Assembly (NCBI GenBank): GCA_009781755.1 | Contig: WQVD01000006.1 | Location: forward strand, 24,119-88,118 | Source of the DNA: Defluviitaleaceae bacterium | GTDB taxonomy: Bacteria > Bacillota > Clostridia > Lachnospirales > WQUN01 | DNA length: 64,000 bases | Reading direction: 5' to 3' | Shown here: piece after piece, positions 8,914 to 17,675 of the stretch | Layout: every line of letters begins with the position of its first letter | How positions within the stretch are numbered: the first letter of the stretch is position 1 | Position numbers and translations under genes: made by a program | Notes under the pieces: model-generated | What the model saw: the letters and a program-made list of their open reading frames with translations, nothing else | Told to the model about the DNA's origin: nothing | Databases searched by the model: none

Positions 8914-10047
8914 GTGAAATTTATGACTTCAAGGCAACGTGTAACGGAAGCCATCAACCATCGCACGCCCGACCGTATGCCCATCGATTTGGGCATGCAC
9001 ACCGCCACGGGTATTTCCGCTTTTGCGTATCAACGCCTGCGAGCGCATTTGGGGTTGCCGCTTTCGGAAACGGAGCTGGTGGACGGGGTGCAGGTATTGG
9101 CGCGGGTGGAAGAAGATGTGTTGAAGGCACTCAATTGTGACTGTATTTACTTAAAACCGCCGGCAGCCCAATACCGCACATGGGAACCACGGAACGGTTA
9201 CCCATTCAAAGTGCCCGATTATTACACGCCCGTCAAAAATGACAAAGAAGAATGGGTAATCACACGCGGCAATCAAAGTATGCGTATGCCAAAAGGCGGC
9301 TATTTTTTTGATGGCGATTGGATAGCCATGGAACGCGCTTGGGTGGAGCCGTTTTTTTCCGATACGGTGCGCGAAGCCGAGCGCGTATATAAAGAAACGG
9401 ATTATTTTACGGCGTTCAGAGGTTTCCATCCCTATTTCGAAGCCGATATGGATTATTTTTGCGACATGTTGACTGACCCCGAAAGGCTCATCGAAGAAAA
9501 CGCCGCTATCTTGAAAACAGAACTGGAACGTGCGGCGTTGTTTATCGAAAAAATGGGGCCGTATGTGGGTGCCGTTTGCATGTCCGGCGACTTGGGCAGC
9601 CAATCTGCCCCCATGATAAACCCAAAAATTTTCGAGCAGGTTTCAGCGCCGTTCTTAAAAAAGTTTTGTGATTTCATGCACCGCAATTCCGATTTGAAGA
9701 TTTTCTTGCATTGCTGTGGAAGCATGGAGCCCTTTTTGCCCGCGTTGATCGACTGCGGCATTGACATTATTAATCCCGTGCAGATTTCTGCCAGCGGGAT
9801 GGATCCGGTTATGTTAAAAGAACGTTACGGCAAGGACATCACCTTTTGGGGTGGCGGGGTAAATACACAACAAGTGCTTAGCCAACAAGGCCCGACCGAG
9901 GTTGCGGAAAACGTTAAATATTTGACGGATATTTTCAAACCGGGTGGCGGTTATGTCTTTTGCCCGGTTCACAATATCATGGGGGATATACCGCCGGAAA
10001 ACATCGCTGCCGCTTATCGTGCGGCTTTTACCAACTCTCGCATGTAA
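8914..10047 (+). CDS. uroporphyrinogen decarboxylase (UroD/MtaA) family protein
   Basis: The protein has 377 residues in the UroD fold. It carries ITRGNQS and FRGFHPYFEADMDYF regions, FLHCCGSMEPFLPALIDCGIDIINP (a HCxG-type zinc/thiol site) and GGGVNTQQVL. The HCCGS motif and the lack of haem genes favour a corrinoid-methyltransferase-like or sugar-related role, not haem synthesis. GTG at 8914 and ATG at 8923 are both possible starts after GGGATGAG. It diverges from the maturase gene, and its last 34 bases overlap the convergent isomerase gene. Confidence 0.8.
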   Translation: MKFMTSRQRVTEAINHRTPDRMPIDLGMHTATGISAFAYQRLRAHLGLPLSETELVDGVQVLARVEEDVLKALNCDCIYLKPPAAQYRTWEPRNGYPFKVPDYYTPVKNDKEEWVITRGNQSMRMPKGGYFFDGDWIAMERAWVEPFFSDTVREAERVYKETDYFTAFRGFHPYFEADMDYFCDMLTDPERLIEENAAILKTELERAALFIEKMGPYVGAVCMSGDLGSQSAPMINPKIFEQVSAPFLKKFCDFMHRNSDLKIFLHCCGSMEPFLPALIDCGIDIINPVQISASGMDPVMLKERYGKDITFWGGGVNTQQVLSQQGPTEVAENVKYLTDIFKPGGGYVFCPVHNIMGDIPPENIAAAYRAAFTNSRM

Positions 10048-10799
10048 GCCAAATAATGCGGCAAGGCTATTTCCGGGTTCGGCAAACTTGGAACCCACAT
10101 TTTCTCCCATTCGAAGGACAGAAATCCGTCAAAGTTTTTTTCGGCAAGCAGTTTTATAATTGCGGGCACCGGCAGCACACCTTCGCCCATCAAACAAAGG
10201 TTGTGCGCGGCATCTGCGTCTTTGATGTGCACATGGCGGATATGCGCGCCCACATGTCGCCAAGTATCCTGCGGGGATTCCCCATCCCGCAAGCTGTGGT
10301 GAATATCCCATAGAATCGCCACACCCGGGCTGTTAACCATATCGATCAATTCGGCTGCTTTTTTGCCGCTGTTAATCACATCATGGATTTCTACTAACAC
10401 CGTGACACCTAAGGCCGCAGCTCGATTGCCGGCGGCGTGGAGATATTGCGCACCCACTTCGGTAAATGCGCCCAATTCCCCAATGAAAGTGCGTACATAT
10501 TTGACCCCCAAGTCGGCGGCCAACTCTGCGTTAATGATTAATTTGTCTTCATTTTCCTTGAGTCTCGTCGGGTCACTGCCATAAAAAGTCGTATACCCAC
10601 TGATAATCGGTATATCAACGCCCCGCGCAGCAAACATATCTTTTATATGCGCTCGTTCATTTTTAGTTAGCGCGGGGTCAACATGTCTATCATCACGGAT
10701 GCGTAATTCTACGCCGTCAAATCCGTATGCCGCCGCGTTTTGTGCTACTTGTGTGATGTCCCAATCCGGGCATCCCAATGTACTGAAGCATAGTTTCAT
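10014..10799 (-). CDS. sugar phosphate isomerase/epimerase (xylose-isomerase-like TIM barrel)
   Basis: The protein has 261 residues. It starts MKLCFSTLGCPDWDI and contains YGFDGVELRI, VLVEIHDVINSG, ILWDIHHSLRDGE and HIRHVHIKDADA, the ordered metal-ligand segments (Glu, Asp/His, His) of the AP-endonuclease-2-like barrel. It is last in a four-gene minus-strand operon, its ATG overlapping the previous stop (ATGA), with GGGAGG upstream. It probably isomerises or epimerises a keto sugar made by the upstream oxidoreductases; no specific substrate can be read. Confidence 0.85.
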   Translation of the reverse strand: MKLCFSTLGCPDWDITQVAQNAAAYGFDGVELRIRDDRHVDPALTKNERAHIKDMFAARGVDIPIISGYTTFYGSDPTRLKENEDKLIINAELAADLGVKYVRTFIGELGAFTEVGAQYLHAAGNRAAALGVTVLVEIHDVINSGKKAAELIDMVNSPGVAILWDIHHSLRDGESPQDTWRHVGAHIRHVHIKDADAAHNLCLMGEGVLPVPAIIKLLAEKNFDGFLSFEWEKMWVPSLPNPEIALPHYLAYMRELVKAAR

Positions 10800-12583
10800 C
10801 GTTGTGCCTCCCAATCCCGTTCAAACCAATCGTCGCATTCAGGCAACGCACGCACAGGCGCGAAGGTAGAATAGTTGCCTTTTGTGATAACCACTTCTTT
10901 TAACCTTGCGGCATCCGTTTCCTGTGTTCCTTTTACCATGGCACCGCCGTGTGTGCCCCATTCCCTCGCCGCAAACAACATGGCCGAGAGCACTTTTTCT
11001 TGCGTAATCAGCAGATCATAGGCTTTGTACAGCGCAGGAATATCTGCGTCGCATGTAATGGTGGCGTCATCAAAGAAACGCTCGACTTGACGACGGCAAT
11101 TATCGTACAATTTTTGCATTTGCGGGATATCACGGTTGTACGCGGCGTAATGGCTCATGGCATCTTGGGTAGCCCGCGTTTTTTTTATGAAATTAACCGT
11201 AGGTGCGTAATTGAAAACGGGCGGAGTGAAATCCGCTGCGTTTTCTTCTGATTCACCCAACGTTTCCCCTTTGCGTGCGATGTGCTCCGCCGCCCGCATC
11301 GAGCCTACCTGTGCGGAATTGAGTGCACTACCGCCGGGGCGGTACACCCCAAAAGTACCCGCCGCTTCGCCTACGGCATATAATCCTTTTATATTGGTTT
11401 CCCAATTGATGTCCACGGCGATGCCGCCGTTGCAATGTTGGGCACAAACGGCCACTTTCAACGGCTCGGTATGCAAATCAATGCCGTTATTGCGGTATAA
11501 ATCAATGGCCTTGGGGTTCATTTTTTGCAATCGTTCAATGGGCGTACCGAAAAGCGCGTCCGATTTTTTTAAATAATCGTACACCTCATCATTTAAATCT
11601 TCGAAGTTTAACCTCGACGGGTTCCGCCGGAAGTCCATGTATACCGTGCGTTTTTTTTCTTTCATTTCCGCCGCAACCAATAAATCAATTAAAGACGAGC
11701 CTTCCAATTTGCGGGTATCAAAAGGCCATTGATAACCCTTCAAAAAAACGCGGTTTAATCCTTCAGCGGGGTTGGAAAAATACTCGGCCAAAAATTCGTG
11801 CTCGATCCCGTCCGCATCCACAGAAATATAGCGCGGCAACACCTGCTGGTAGGTGCCGGAAACATTCCAACGGAAATCTGTACTGGCCAAGCCGTATTGC
11901 CATTCTTGCAAATTGCAAGCATCTGCGCCTGCGGCCAGTGCAAGCCCCGTTCCTCCCGTTTGGCTTATGGGAAATACCGAATCGGCATAAACCCCCGCAG
12001 GCCCGCCGGTGGCCAAAATAATATTTTGCGCACGAAGGGTCACAAACCCCTCGCCCACGCGGTAATAAACCAAACCTTGGATTTGGTTATCTTCAACCAA
12101 TAGCTTTGCCACGGGTGCGTTGTCTATTATTTCAATTCCCTTTTGCAACACCGATTTTTCCAATGCCTCGGTCATTAATTTTGAAGTAAGTGGTCCGCAG
12201 GAAGTAGCACGCTGGCGCGGGTCGTGGTCGGTTTTGTAACCAATATAGGCACCGTATTTATTGGTAGGGAAAGGAAGCCCAAAATGCACCAACTTCATAA
12301 AAGCCTTAACCGAACCCGCCGCTTCCGCCAATGCGGTATCGCCGTGTACCGCGCCGCCATCAAAGAGCGTGCGCGCCATTTCGTATACGCTGTCCGATTC
12401 CTCGCCCGCGATGGTTAATTTGTAATAGGTTTGTTTGTCGCTGCCCGTATTGCGCGAAGTGCCCATCTTTTGCCCTTCTGTAATGAGGGCGATGTCCGTA
12501 ACACCTAAATCGAACAGCCAATCCGCTGCGTTGTATCCGGCGCAACCACTGCCGATGACCAGTGTGTGATAGGTGTTTTTCAC
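10796..12583 (-). CDS. FAD-dependent oxidoreductase, fumarate reductase/succinate dehydrogenase flavoprotein-like
   Basis: The protein has 595 residues. The N-terminal TLVIGSGCAGYNAA is the FAD GxGxxG loop. NIILATGGPAGVYADSVFP and IKGLYAVGEAAGTFG are further FAD contacts typical of the FrdA/NadB family. No N-terminal twin-arginine signal or haem site is seen, so it is a soluble cytoplasmic member. It sits between the SDR (1 base upstream) and the TIM-barrel gene (4-base overlap), implying a joint pathway. Substrate oxidation, rather than respiration, is inferred from the neighbours. Confidence 0.85.
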   Translation of the reverse strand: MKNTYHTLVIGSGCAGYNAADWLFDLGVTDIALITEGQKMGTSRNTGSDKQTYYKLTIAGEESDSVYEMARTLFDGGAVHGDTALAEAAGSVKAFMKLVHFGLPFPTNKYGAYIGYKTDHDPRQRATSCGPLTSKLMTEALEKSVLQKGIEIIDNAPVAKLLVEDNQIQGLVYYRVGEGFVTLRAQNIILATGGPAGVYADSVFPISQTGGTGLALAAGADACNLQEWQYGLASTDFRWNVSGTYQQVLPRYISVDADGIEHEFLAEYFSNPAEGLNRVFLKGYQWPFDTRKLEGSSLIDLLVAAEMKEKKRTVYMDFRRNPSRLNFEDLNDEVYDYLKKSDALFGTPIERLQKMNPKAIDLYRNNGIDLHTEPLKVAVCAQHCNGGIAVDINWETNIKGLYAVGEAAGTFGVYRPGGSALNSAQVGSMRAAEHIARKGETLGESEENAADFTPPVFNYAPTVNFIKKTRATQDAMSHYAAYNRDIPQMQKLYDNCRRQVERFFDDATITCDADIPALYKAYDLLITQEKVLSAMLFAAREWGTHGGAMVKGTQETDAARLKEVVITKGNYSTFAPVRALPECDDWFERDWEAQR

Positions 12584-12584
12584 G

Positions 12585-13283
12585 TTACAGCCTCCTTATA
12601 TGAAAGCCGCCGTCTGCGTTGAAAACCTGCCCCGTGGCGAAGTCAAACCGCCCATCGGTAATGGCAAGCACGATATTGGCCACATCTTGCGGCGTGCCCA
12701 GCCGATTAATCGGGGTAAGCCCTTCGGCGATGCGTTTTTCATACATATCCTTTACGGCGGCTATCATATCGGTTTCGATAATGCCCGGACGGATTTCAAA
12801 CACGCCGATGCCGTATTCCGCCAAGCGGTCGGCAAAAAGCTGCGTTACCATGCTAACACCGGCTTTGGAAATACAATACTCCCCGCGTTTGACAGACGAT
12901 GTGTATGCGGAAATGGAACCTATGTTTATAATCCGACCCGTGCCGTGCGGTTGCTTGCGCATTTGATTAGCGAAAAGTTGGCACATAAAAAACGTGCCCT
13001 CCAAGTTGATTTCCATCACGCGTTGGTAACTTTCCGATGTGGTTTCCAATAAATCCAAACGTGTTGCGGGCGCTACACCTGCGTTATTAACAAGTAAATT
13101 TACTTGGCCGTACTGTGTTATCACATGGTCGAGCAAATCACGGCGGTCGGTTTCATTGGCGATGTTGCATTTGGGGTTGCTGCTTGTGCTTGCGCGTACC
13201 ACTGCATAACCCGCGTCTTCTAAATTTTGCGCAATACACGCACCGATGCCTCGGGATGCGCCTGTTACAACGGCAACCTTCAT
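12585..13283 (-). CDS. short-chain dehydrogenase/reductase
   Basis: The protein has 232 residues, a classical SDR. The cofactor motif is VTGASRGIG at residues 6-14, NNAG is present as LLVNNAGVAP, and the catalytic Ser/Tyr/Lys fall in NIGSISAYTSSVKRGEYCISKAG (YxxxK). Similarity to 3-oxoacyl-ACP reductases is generic. In this operon a sugar or polyol substrate is more likely than a fatty acid, as inference. The start overlaps the stop of the OYE gene by four bases (ATGA). Confidence 0.88.
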   Translation of the reverse strand: MKVAVVTGASRGIGACIAQNLEDAGYAVVRASTSSNPKCNIANETDRRDLLDHVITQYGQVNLLVNNAGVAPATRLDLLETTSESYQRVMEINLEGTFFMCQLFANQMRKQPHGTGRIINIGSISAYTSSVKRGEYCISKAGVSMVTQLFADRLAEYGIGVFEIRPGIIETDMIAAVKDMYEKRIAEGLTPINRLGTPQDVANIVLAITDGRFDFATGQVFNADGGFHIRRL

Positions 13284-14509
13284 TGTTGCCCCGCTTTCAT
13301 TTTCAAGTACAAGTCCGTGTACAATTTATCACGCACCACGCAGCCCGCATTGGAATGGCCGCGCATTAATTCCGAACATTTGGCACAGGTGACGCACACT
13401 TGTTTGCCGTCGAAGCAATCATTTAATATATCCCGCGCGAAAGTAGGATACGCGAAACCCAAACGCCCAAAACCAACAAAATCGGCATAATCCGCTTCAA
13501 CTGCACCCGCCGCAAGATACGGGGAATCCATGCGCAAAAAGGTAGGCGCGGAAGCCACAATGGCCGTGCCGGGCAACGCATCGCGGACTTCTTTGGTCAA
13601 GCGGTACATACGCTCAACACCTTCCAAGTCGGTGGGGCGGTTTACATAAGGATTAAAATACGGATTGCCCATGCTGATATTTACCATAGAAAAATTCAAT
13701 TCCTTAAGCAACGCGATGGGCTCGCTTAGGTTCGGCTCGATAGAACCGTCCTGCTCTACGCCGAAGCCGTGGGGATAGGGAATGCCGTCGTAAATATTAA
13801 GACGCGTGGTAACTAAGAAGCCCGCCGGTGCTGCGGCGCGCGCAGCGGCTGTGATATTTTTATAGAACCGGGCGCGGTTTGAGAGCTCCGGCCCGCCATA
13901 AGGACCGGGGCGCGTAAAGGCACCCAACAATTCGCCATTCAAATACCGATGGCAAGCCTTGACATCGATGCCGTCAAAGCCGCAATCGGCGGCCATTTTA
14001 GTGATTTCGCCGTAACGTATTTCAATTTTGCGCAGGGTATCGTCGGAAACGATGCGTTCGGGCGGGATGGGGTTGTCCTTTTCATAAATAGGAACATTGA
14101 CGGCAATCATCGGCTCGGGCGGGCCGTCGGGCCTCGAATATCGTCCGCTGTGCGTGGCTTGCATGATGATTACCGGATTAGGGTTGCCGTTTTTAACTGC
14201 GGTTTCGCGGATGCGCTCCACCAGCCATTTATAATGGTCGGTGTTTTTTTCGTGCATCCATAATTGATAGGCATTGGCGCGTCCGTCGCTTTGCACCGCC
14301 ACGGCCTCAAACCATATCAAACCTGCGCCGCTGGTTGCGAAGCGGTCATAACGGCGTATGGCCAAGGTATCCGCCTCGCCGGTGCGCGTTCCGTCCGCGC
14401 CTTCCATGGGTTGCACCACCAATCGATTCGCGAAGGTGTGGTTTTCGACAGTAAACGATTGCTTCAAAACAGATAAGTTGCGGGACAGCGGTAGATTCAT
14501 ATCACACAT
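13280..14509 (-). CDS. NADH:flavin oxidoreductase, Old Yellow Enzyme family
   Basis: The protein has 409 residues with an FMN-binding TIM barrel: FANRLVVQPMEGADG near the N-terminus, GFDGIDVKACHRYLNGELLGAFTRP (HxxN/YL active-site block) and ADYADFVGFGRLGFAYP (phosphate site). The C-terminus has CVTCAKCSELMRGHSNAGC, a possible iron-sulfur or zinc site as in 2,4-dienoyl-CoA reductase-like members. It is first in the minus-strand operon. Start may be 14509 or the in-frame ATG at 14500, with GGAT nine bases upstream of the latter. The 166 bases upstream show a TATAAT at 14558-14563 on the minus strand but no good -35 box. Confidence 0.85.
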   Translation of the reverse strand: MCDMNLPLSRNLSVLKQSFTVENHTFANRLVVQPMEGADGTRTGEADTLAIRRYDRFATSGAGLIWFEAVAVQSDGRANAYQLWMHEKNTDHYKWLVERIRETAVKNGNPNPVIIMQATHSGRYSRPDGPPEPMIAVNVPIYEKDNPIPPERIVSDDTLRKIEIRYGEITKMAADCGFDGIDVKACHRYLNGELLGAFTRPGPYGGPELSNRARFYKNITAAARAAAPAGFLVTTRLNIYDGIPYPHGFGVEQDGSIEPNLSEPIALLKELNFSMVNISMGNPYFNPYVNRPTDLEGVERMYRLTKEVRDALPGTAIVASAPTFLRMDSPYLAAGAVEADYADFVGFGRLGFAYPTFARDILNDCFDGKQVCVTCAKCSELMRGHSNAGCVVRDKLYTDLYLKMKAGQQ

Positions 14510-14675
14510 CCAATCGAGCCAAATGTCGCGAGTCGCAATCGACGCAAGACATTCAGCATTATAATGGTGCTAGTATAAGTAATTCGCGGTAATATTTCCA
14601 GTAGTGAAACTTGTTCATTACATCATCTTACATTCACGTTCCAATCGCATTCTATAGGGGCGTGAACGTAAACAG

Positions 14676-15323
14676 TTATAAATTAATAGGCTTCTTGATT
14701 TGATTAATATAACTGAGCATTTGACCGGCTGATTCATCGCCCATTTCGGCGGCTTTGGCGTACCATTTTTTTGATTGTTCGTAATCGCGGGCAACACCGT
14801 AGCCGCAATAAAACATGAAGCACAACCTGCGGCTTGCCGTCATCACTTCCCATGTTTGGCATTGCGGGTATTCTTCTTGTTGCGCGGCTTGAGCAAACCA
14901 CTGGGCCGCTTGGTTGTAATCTTGTACAACGCCATCGCCATACCAATATCGAATCCCCATATAATACTGCGCATCGGCCATACCTTGTTCGGCGGCTTTG
15001 GTTAGCCATAGGACGCTTTTTTTATAATCCGGCGCGATGATTTGCCGAATGCCATGTATCGCAAGCGCCCCGCTACATTCAGCTTCACCGCCGCCGTAGT
15101 AATCACCCAATGCGCGTTGCGCCTCGATGTGTCCTTGTTCCGCTGCCTTTGTCACCCATTTTAAGGTTTGTTTGTATTTGCGTATTTTGTAAAAATATTC
15201 GCTCATTCGATGCTGTGCGTCGGCGTCGCCTGCTTCGGCTTTTGCCACGAGTTCATTGGTTTCATCGTCAAATTCCATTTTGTTTGCCAAGGCCGCAAAG
15301 ATATCTTTCCAGCGTGCGGGCAT
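14676..15323 (-). CDS. Sel1-repeat protein (C-terminal part of a frameshifted GNAT-Sel1 gene)
   Basis: This frame encodes several Sel1-like helical repeats, for example AAEQGHIEAQRALGDYY, AAEQGMADAQYYMGIRYWYGDGV and AAEMGDESAG, each about 36 residues with conserved Ala/Gly spacing. The frame is also open upstream of the first ATG and there encodes KLGFTPDESIDD, the natural end of a GNAT domain whose beginning lies in the neighbouring frame. It is therefore the second half of one gene of about 386 codons, separated by an extra base in a T-run at 15371-15376. If translated alone it would start at MPARWKDIF. Confidence 0.75.
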   Translation of the reverse strand: MPARWKDIFAALANKMEFDDETNELVAKAEAGDADAQHRMSEYFYKIRKYKQTLKWVTKAAEQGHIEAQRALGDYYGGGEAECSGALAIHGIRQIIAPDYKKSVLWLTKAAEQGMADAQYYMGIRYWYGDGVVQDYNQAAQWFAQAAQQEEYPQCQTWEVMTASRRLCFMFYCGYGVARDYEQSKKWYAKAAEMGDESAGQMLSYINQIKKPINL

Positions 15324-15834
15324 GGTGTCGTCGATGGACTCGTCGGGGGTAAAGCCTAGTTTGAGATATATTTTTTATCGCCGCAAGGCAATAGTCCCGT
15401 GTTTCTAACTTGACCATTTTGACGCCACGGTCGCGTAGCTTGCGCAAGACCGCCGCGGTGATTTCGTATCCTAAATTCATGCCCGAATAGTCGGGAAGTG
15501 CCGCGACATATTCCAAGTAACCGCAATCCTGTCGAATGTCTTGTGACGCAAACTCCCCACGACATTCAACTTTCGACTGCTCATGGATGTGAAACGCCGT
15601 GCCGGTGGCAATGATTTTGCTGCCGTCGGTTATGACCCAAACGCTGTCTTCAAAATAGCCGTCTCGGATTGCGATGCGGGTGGCGAAATCGGTGAATTGG
15701 TTAAATGCCGCCTCACTTAATGCTTCCCACTGCTCGATATCATCGGCGCGGATAACCCGCAATTCGAAGCCTGCGCGCAGGTTCGCTTCCGGGATGTCCG
15801 ACATGCTTGATTTGATCATTTTTATATCCCACAT
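15268..15834 (-). CDS. GNAT N-acetyltransferase (N-terminal part of a frameshifted GNAT-Sel1 gene)
   Basis: The frame starts MWDIKMIKSS with AAAGGAAG upstream and encodes a GNAT domain: FELRVIRADDIEQWEAL, ATGTAFHIHEQSK, YLEYVAALPDYSGMNLGYEI (the acetyl-CoA binding strand and loop region) and VKLETRDYCLAAIK. After AIK the frame runs into an unrelated arginine- and histidine-rich tail, because six T (15371-15376) stand where five would keep the frame. With one base fewer the protein continues IYLKLGFTPDES, the expected GNAT ending, into the Sel1 repeats. The annotated end at 15268 is thus artificial. Confidence 0.75.
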   Translation of the reverse strand: MWDIKMIKSSMSDIPEANLRAGFELRVIRADDIEQWEALSEAAFNQFTDFATRIAIRDGYFEDSVWVITDGSKIIATGTAFHIHEQSKVECRGEFASQDIRQDCGYLEYVAALPDYSGMNLGYEITAAVLRKLRDRGVKMVKLETRDYCLAAIKNISQTRLYPRRVHRRHHARTLERYLCGLGKQNGI

Positions 15835-15950
15835 TGTAAATCTTCCTTTCTTGTGTAATACCAATCCTTGATAAAACCAGTGATACATTGCGAGGATTTT
15901 GTCACAAGATGAGAAGGTCGTGACGTAGTGCACCTAGCGGTGCGCTTGTG

Positions 15951-17306
15951 CTACAAAAGAAGTTGTTTTGCTTTGGACAGTAAACTTCCGTCTACGGCTT
16001 CTTTTTTATGCCCCTCCGCCCAATTGGGAAAGTTTTCCTTGCCGGTATAAGCAACAATAAGTGCGTACACCGGCCCGGCTACATCGTCAATGCGCGTTTC
16101 AAGCTTTTCTGCTTCTGTCCGGGTATTATTGTGCTTTTCAATATACTGACGATGGTACTCGTCTTGAAATGTTTTCTTTGCTTCGTCTGACATGGACCAA
16201 CAAACATTTCGGAAATCTGAAAGCCGATACCCTTTGCCCATTAAATTATAATCAAACATCATTGCCGCTTTTTTGTCCTTGCGGACAACAAAGTTTGACC
16301 AATAGAAGTCGTTGTAGGTCATCGTAAATGCAGGTTGGAAAATCATCTTATGAAATTTGTCGTAATGAACAAGCAAAAAGTCAAACATCGCTTGTGCTTC
16401 AGGTAAATTTTTCAACAGCATTTGTAAGTTTTCGACCGTGATTTGAGCAAATTCAAAAAATAATGTATCCAATTCCGATATATTGGCACCGTTTTCGTGG
16501 AACTTGAAATACCAATGTGCGAGACTTTTTGCTACGTCAACATCTGTGAGATCTTCTGCCACGCCGAGCCGCCAATCTTCCGAAACGGATATATCCTCCA
16601 TGACGAGCGATGTTTTTCCAATTGCATAAGTTTTGATGGTTGGAATACCGTGTTGCGCCAATATTCGGTAGTTTAATAACTCGCGCCTGTCATCTTCGTT
16701 TTCAAAATGTTTAACGACTGCGGGGATATTGTCATAACGGCACTTGTAGACATAAACGCCCCCCTTGGCGCGGATAAGCCGAAAATCGTGTATTGCTCTT
16801 GGCGATATTTCTTGCAAATCTTGCTTTATACATTTTGTGACATGCGGGTATGGATTTATCGGGTTAAGTTGCTTGACTACATAATAACCGTCAACAGCAA
16901 TGTTATGCCGTTCAAGCCATATTTTCGCAGGGCATAACCCATATCCAAGATTGCGCCACATCGGTATTGCTTCCGTTTTATCTTGGCTGCTCCATGCACG
17001 GATTTGGAGCAGCCCGTTTTTCATAGCCCATGCTTCTGTACGTTTGACAAGCTCGGTCGCAATGCCCATTCGCTTACATGCATCATCTACTTCGATTATA
17101 TCAATGTAAGCGTCTCTTTCCTCGCCGATGGGGGCATCGAGGTTTCGTGTGTAGGTTGAAATAAAACCTATCGGCACGTCATCATGCATGGCAGCAAGTG
17201 AATAACTGTCGTCCTCGGTATGGATATGATTTTTTGCCACTTCTCCATATTTAATAGCAATATTTTCAAGTAGATTGGCATTGATTTCTTGGTAAGATAT
17301 TTTCAT
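15951..17306 (-). CDS. GNAT acetyltransferase - APH-type kinase fusion
   Basis: The protein has 451 residues. Residues 1-145 form a GNAT domain (AAMHDDVPIGFIS, DIIEVDDACKRMGIATELV with the Q/RxxGxG/A-type loop, IPMWRNLGYGLCPAKIWLER). Residues about 170-440 form an aminoglycoside/choline-kinase-like domain: TMTYNDFYWSNFVV replaces the usual HGDLxxxN loop and MMFDYNLMGKGYRLSDF gives the metal-binding Asp. The pairing recalls bifunctional AAC-APH enzymes, but similarity is too remote to claim resistance. Codon use is more AT-rich than the flanking operons, suggesting acquisition. AGGAGG precedes the ATG. Confidence 0.8.
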   Translation of the reverse strand: MKISYQEINANLLENIAIKYGEVAKNHIHTEDDSYSLAAMHDDVPIGFISTYTRNLDAPIGEERDAYIDIIEVDDACKRMGIATELVKRTEAWAMKNGLLQIRAWSSQDKTEAIPMWRNLGYGLCPAKIWLERHNIAVDGYYVVKQLNPINPYPHVTKCIKQDLQEISPRAIHDFRLIRAKGGVYVYKCRYDNIPAVVKHFENEDDRRELLNYRILAQHGIPTIKTYAIGKTSLVMEDISVSEDWRLGVAEDLTDVDVAKSLAHWYFKFHENGANISELDTLFFEFAQITVENLQMLLKNLPEAQAMFDFLLVHYDKFHKMIFQPAFTMTYNDFYWSNFVVRKDKKAAMMFDYNLMGKGYRLSDFRNVCWSMSDEAKKTFQDEYHRQYIEKHNNTRTEAEKLETRIDDVAGPVYALIVAYTGKENFPNWAEGHKKEAVDGSLLSKAKQLLL

Positions 17307-17411
17307 ACAATCCTCCTGATGGTTGGAAAGCTACAGTATAGTCACCGTCCTAAATTTTTTTTGCGACAATCATACTTGTACGTTTCATACTCAGCGCCTT
17401 TCATTTTTAGA

Positions 17412-17633
17412 TTAATCGCCATGCCCCATTTCTTGGAAAACCAAAACGCCGTCATCACGAATATGAAGCATAGGCCATTTTACGCCGACACGTTTATCAT
17501 CCCAAATATAATGTAGTGCCAACTGCTTGCCTGTAGTGAGGTATACGACTGCCTCTTGCAAATTAGAATATAGCGAAGCATATGGTTTTAATTCAGTAAG
17601 CCCGAGTACGGATGAACCGTGATAATATTCCAC
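17412..17633 (-). CDS. small hypothetical protein, probably the truncated start of a larger one
   Basis: There are 73 codons from a GTG start with a good GGAGGGATT ribosome site. The product begins MEYYHGSSVLGLTELKPYAS and ends abruptly at VFQEMGHGD. From memory, longer clostridial hypothetical proteins share this opening and continue for another 80-100 residues, so this looks like a remnant cut after the first domain. No function is assigned. Base composition resembles the adjacent AT-rich GNAT-APH gene. Confidence 0.5.
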   Translation of the reverse strand: MEYYHGSSVLGLTELKPYASLYSNLQEAVVYLTTGKQLALHYIWDDKRVGVKWPMLHIRDDGVLVFQEMGHGD

Positions 17634-17675
17634 AATCCCTCCGAAGGTGTATATTCGCGCATGCCCAACCGCCGG

